Shown here: positions 61,900-64,000 of the stretch, piece by piece
Numbering within the stretch: position 1 is the stretch's first letter
How the letters are laid out: each line of letters opens with the position of its first letter
Assembly (NCBI GenBank): GCA_002127285.1
Contig: NFUW01000001.1
Location: 694,057-758,056, forward strand
Reading direction: 5' to 3'
From: Chitinophagaceae bacterium IBVUCB1
GTDB taxonomy: Bacteria; Bacteroidota; Bacteroidia; Chitinophagales; Chitinophagaceae
DNA length: 64,000 nt
Position numbers and translations under genes: made by a program
The notes under the pieces: generated by a model
Database searches by the model: none
What the model was told of the DNA's origin: nothing
What the model saw: only the letters and a program-made list of their open reading frames with translations

Positions 61900-62769
61900 T
61901 TACCTTGCTTTAAAGAATGTTTGCAGTTCTTTTACATAGTCGGCATCGGTGCTTATATCCATTAGCTGTGCACCGCTTTTTCTGAATGCCTGTACACAAT
62001 ACTTCTGGTGCTGGTCGAAGCTATTGGCATATTGCGAGCGCACTGCTTTATCATCCGTATCAATCCATTGCAGTGTGCCGCTTTCCGCATCCATCAACTG
62101 CACAAGCCCTGCCTGCGGCAGTTCCCTGTCTTGCTTATCATGCACCTGTATGCCTACCAAATCGTGCTTGCGGGCTGCTAATTGTAAAGCCTGCTCGTAG
62201 GGCTGGCTGATGAAATCACTTAATAAAAATGTGATGCTCTTTTTCTTCTGTACCTGATTCAGGTATTCCAACGCTACACGTATATCCGTACCTGCATTGC
62301 TATGCGGCTCTAAGGCTATCAGTTCGCGGATGATGCGAAGGATATGGCTTCTTCCTTTTTTGGGCGGAATGAATTGTTCTACCTTATCGCTAAAGAATAT
62401 CACACCTACCTTATCGTTATTTGTAGCTGCCGAAAAAGACAATACCGCGCTTATTTCCGTTACCAGCTCTCGTTTTAGGCGTTTACTGCTGCCGAATAAT
62501 GCACTGCCGCTTACATCCACCAGCAACATCACAATCAGTTCGCGCTCTTCTTCGAATACTTTTACGAATGGGTGAGAGAAACGGGCGGTAACATTCCAGT
62601 CTATAAACTTTACATCGTCTCCGGGCGTATATTCACGCACCTCGCTGAAAGACATACCACGCCCTTTGAAAGCAGAGTGGTATTCGCCCGCGAAGATGTG
62701 ATTGCTCAAACCTCGGGTTTTAATCTCTATCTGCCTTACACGCTTCAGTATTTCGGCGGTTGTCAGCAT
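61900..62769 (-). CDS. DUF58 domain protein
   Basis: 289 residues. The DUF58 hallmark GRGMSFSEVREYTPGDDVKF is followed by IDWNVTARF and a VWA-like part with VMLLVDVSGSALFGS and ITFLLSDFISQ. DUF58 proteins partner MoxR ATPases in envelope assembly or cofactor insertion. Here the gene heads a DUF58-BatD-like-BatA operon, but no moxR precedes it; a toxin-antitoxin pair does. The only MoxR gene in the window is at the far left. Confidence 0.9.
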   Translation of the reverse strand: MLTTAEILKRVRQIEIKTRGLSNHIFAGEYHSAFKGRGMSFSEVREYTPGDDVKFIDWNVTARFSHPFVKVFEEERELIVMLLVDVSGSALFGSSKRLKRELVTEISAVLSFSAATNNDKVGVIFFSDKVEQFIPPKKGRSHILRIIRELIALEPHSNAGTDIRVALEYLNQVQKKKSITFLLSDFISQPYEQALQLAARKHDLVGIQVHDKQDRELPQAGLVQLMDAESGTLQWIDTDDKAVRSQYANSFDQHQKYCVQAFRKSGAQLMDISTDADYVKELQTFFKAR

Positions 62770-62853
62770 ACGTACAGCTTAGTATTTTCAGAAGGCAAAT
62801 CTAATCGTTCAGAAATACCAAATACTTAAAATTTTTATAAAAAATATACTCGG

Positions 62854-63156
62854 CTAATATTTCAGCTTGTCGGGGCTTTGAGTCGTATTCCAAAAAGAGA
62901 GGAGAGCGGCTACTTTCTTTATAGGATAATACTTATAGTACAAGATAATATGTTTATTAACTACCGCTTTGCGCACATTATTGCTTTTGGCAGATGCAGG
63001 ATAGATAAGAGGATTTGCAGTGATATTTTCTATCACTTTAGCCGTTCGTTGCAGAAAGCGTTTTATTTCTTTGTCCGCCCACTCCTTATTAAGATAGGCG
63101 ATATTGGCATCGAATGTCTGTTGGGCTTCGTCTGTCCAGAGAACCTTTACAGCCAT
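62854..63156 (-). CDS. ParE/RelE-family toxin
   Basis: 100 residues: VLWTDEAQQTFDANIAYLNKEW, EIKRFLQRTAKVIENITANP, YPASAKSNNVRKAVVNKHIILYYKY and LLSFWNTTQSPDKL. This is the standard ParE/RelE superfamily pattern, a small toxin acting on gyrase or on ribosome-bound mRNA; which of these is unknown. It overlaps the upstream gene by 10 nt, as in type II toxin-antitoxin operons. Confidence 0.85.
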   Translation of the reverse strand: MAVKVLWTDEAQQTFDANIAYLNKEWADKEIKRFLQRTAKVIENITANPLIYPASAKSNNVRKAVVNKHIILYYKYYPIKKVAALLSFWNTTQSPDKLKY

Positions 63157-63374
63157 TTCTTATATTTTTTCATTACGTCTTTGTGTGGTGTCAGCTTGCC
63201 TTGCTCTGCTTCTTTCAGCCCTTTCTTTACAGATGCTTTAGCGGCTTTATCTACATCGTCCCACCAATCATATACTTCTTCTGCCTGCAATATAGCCTGT
63301 ATCAACCGCAGCGAGCGCTCATCTGCTTTATCAATATATTTCTTCACTTCTTTGCGTATGGCAGCCGTTGTCAT
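63147..63374 (-). CDS. antitoxin of type II TA pair
   Basis: 75 residues, helical and charged: TTAAIRKEVKKYIDKADE, LIQAILQAEEVYDWWDDVD, then KASVKKGLKEAEQGKLTPHK. The C-terminal segment EGLxxAEQGKxxxHxxVMKKY is common in antitoxins of ParE/RelE toxins. It lacks an obvious DNA-binding domain. It is upstream of and overlaps the toxin gene by 10 nt, the normal order. Confidence 0.82.
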   Translation of the reverse strand: MTTAAIRKEVKKYIDKADERSLRLIQAILQAEEVYDWWDDVDKAAKASVKKGLKEAEQGKLTPHKDVMKKYKKWL

Positions 63375-63432
63375 AGCGTATTGCTTTCTACAAATTTAAA
63401 TTAAAAAAGCCATTTTATATCGATGCTATCCG

Positions 63433-63440
63433 TAGTTTTG
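63433..63440 (+). promoter_or_regulatory. -7 element TAGTTTTG
   Basis: Matches TAnnTTTG; 27 nt before the ATG at 63468. Confidence 0.55.
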
Positions 63441-63467
63441 ATACCTGAACAATCAGACCATCTGTTT

Positions 63468-64000
63468 ATGAAATTGAAGTTATTTATACCAGCTATATTG
63501 GCAAGCGCATCGCTACTAACAGCATCGTGCGGTGGCGAACAAAAAACCGAGGATACACTTGCTAATGATACCGTTGCGGTTGCTGCTGCAGTAGAACTGA
63601 CGGACTTCTCCGCATCGCCCGAATACCCTGATGCGCAGCTTGGCTTTGGCGATATAAAAACGACTGCGCAAGGTACTGACTCGGTGAAAATAGATTTCAG
63701 CTTTGATGTAAAAAACTATGAGCTGGGTAGCCAAACAGCCGATGCAGCAGGCAAACTCTGTAATAACTCAGACAAAGGGCAACACATCCATTTTATACTG
63801 GATAACAAACCATACGCCGCACTGTACAAGCCAACACATAGCGTGGTAGTACCAAAAAACAGCGAACACTATTTGCTGATATTCCTTGCACGCTCTTATC
63901 ACGAGTCTATCAAAACCAAAGGTGCATCAGCCATGCTGCGTTTTAAGATAGATGAGAAAGGCAAGCTGCAAAAAATGGAAGCACCTGCTACACCGATGGT
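63468..64000 (+). CDS. unknown lipoprotein, truncated by window edge
   Basis: 177 codons are visible with no stop before the right edge. The start ATG 63468 begins a lipoprotein signal (MKLKLFIPAILASASLLTAS then Cys21). The mature part contains QLGFGDIKTTAQGTDSVKID, an HIHFILDNKPYAALYKP segment and YLLIFLARSYHES. This HIHxxLDN...Y pattern resembles domains of some Bacteroidota periplasmic proteins with possible metal-binding His, but I cannot name the family. It is divergent from the toxin-antitoxin pair. Confidence 0.8.
   Translation, partial: MKLKLFIPAILASASLLTASCGGEQKTEDTLANDTVAVAAAVELTDFSASPEYPDAQLGFGDIKTTAQGTDSVKIDFSFDVKNYELGSQTADAAGKLCNNSDKGQHIHFILDNKPYAALYKPTHSVVVPKNSEHYLLIFLARSYHESIKTKGASAMLRFKIDEKGKLQKMEAPATPM

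Noticed and set aside
1-64000. CRISPR array, prophage, insertion sequence or rRNA operon
   Set aside because: No regularly spaced direct repeats, phage structural genes, transposase genes or rRNA sequence were seen.

Overview
The window comes from a Bacteroidota chromosome, most likely a Chitinophagales/Chitinophagaceae-type organism. Four lines of evidence agree: TAnnTTTG-type -7 elements and an absence of Shine-Dalgarno leaders before genes; type IX secretion system (T9SS) cargo with a PorP/SprF-like partner; a complete alternative complex III locus fused to an aa3-type cytochrome oxidase locus; and Bacteroidota-style versions of RsmI (short), LpxD, Rho (long low-complexity insertion) and ComEC. 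Nearly all of the window is chromosomal housekeeping sequence. I see no rRNA, CRISPR array, prophage or intact insertion sequence. One tRNA gene, tRNA-Leu(UAG), is present.

Layout. 1-5.5 kb: the end of a MoxR ATPase, a small membrane protein, a PstS-like lipoprotein with a TPR protein, the conserved rpmH-rnpA-yidD block, and a PaaY/gamma-carbonic-anhydrase-like protein. 5.5-10.4 kb (minus strand): rho, an epimerase, pheS and an L,D-transpeptidase-like lipoprotein. 10.5-19.8 kb (plus): a compact run of a FadN-type beta-oxidation enzyme, an unknown secreted protein, a large TPR protein and ComEC, then purH and a GNAT acetyltransferase. 19.8-21.6 kb: an AT-rich island with two unknown membrane/lipoprotein genes and three related, covarying hairpins. 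21.6-32.7 kb: an LpxD-type acyltransferase, a class IV aminotransferase, gltX, a T9SS-exported Omp28-like protein, glyS, an MbnP/MbnH-like pair, an orphan response regulator, tRNA-Leu and tig. 32.8-44.6 kb (minus): actABCDEF-coxBA, the respiratory core. 44.9-53.5 kb (minus): pssA-purS-rsmI-SDR, a second orphan response regulator, a PorP/SprF protein with a 1171-residue T9SS type B cargo, and a YkuK-like protein. 53.8-64 kb: an unknown membrane protein, DUF2911, a flavin reductase, uvrB, an LprI-like protein, a DUF58/BatD-like/BatA operon, a ParE/RelE-type toxin-antitoxin pair, and the start of a lipoprotein gene that runs off the edge.

How the parts fit: the act/cox operon carries electrons from quinol through ActA/ActE cytochromes to the CuA and haem-copper site of the oxidase. 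The T9SS pair builds a large surface-anchored protein. MbnP/MbnH are expected to be a periplasmic copper-binding protein and the dihaem enzyme that modifies it. The most unusual signals are regulatory or structural: covarying hairpins around the AT-rich island, -7 elements placed 4-8 nt before the ATG of all three aminoacyl-tRNA synthetase genes, an rnpA reading frame with no AUG/GUG/UUG start, and a cluster of TGCAACAA boxes in front of uvrB.
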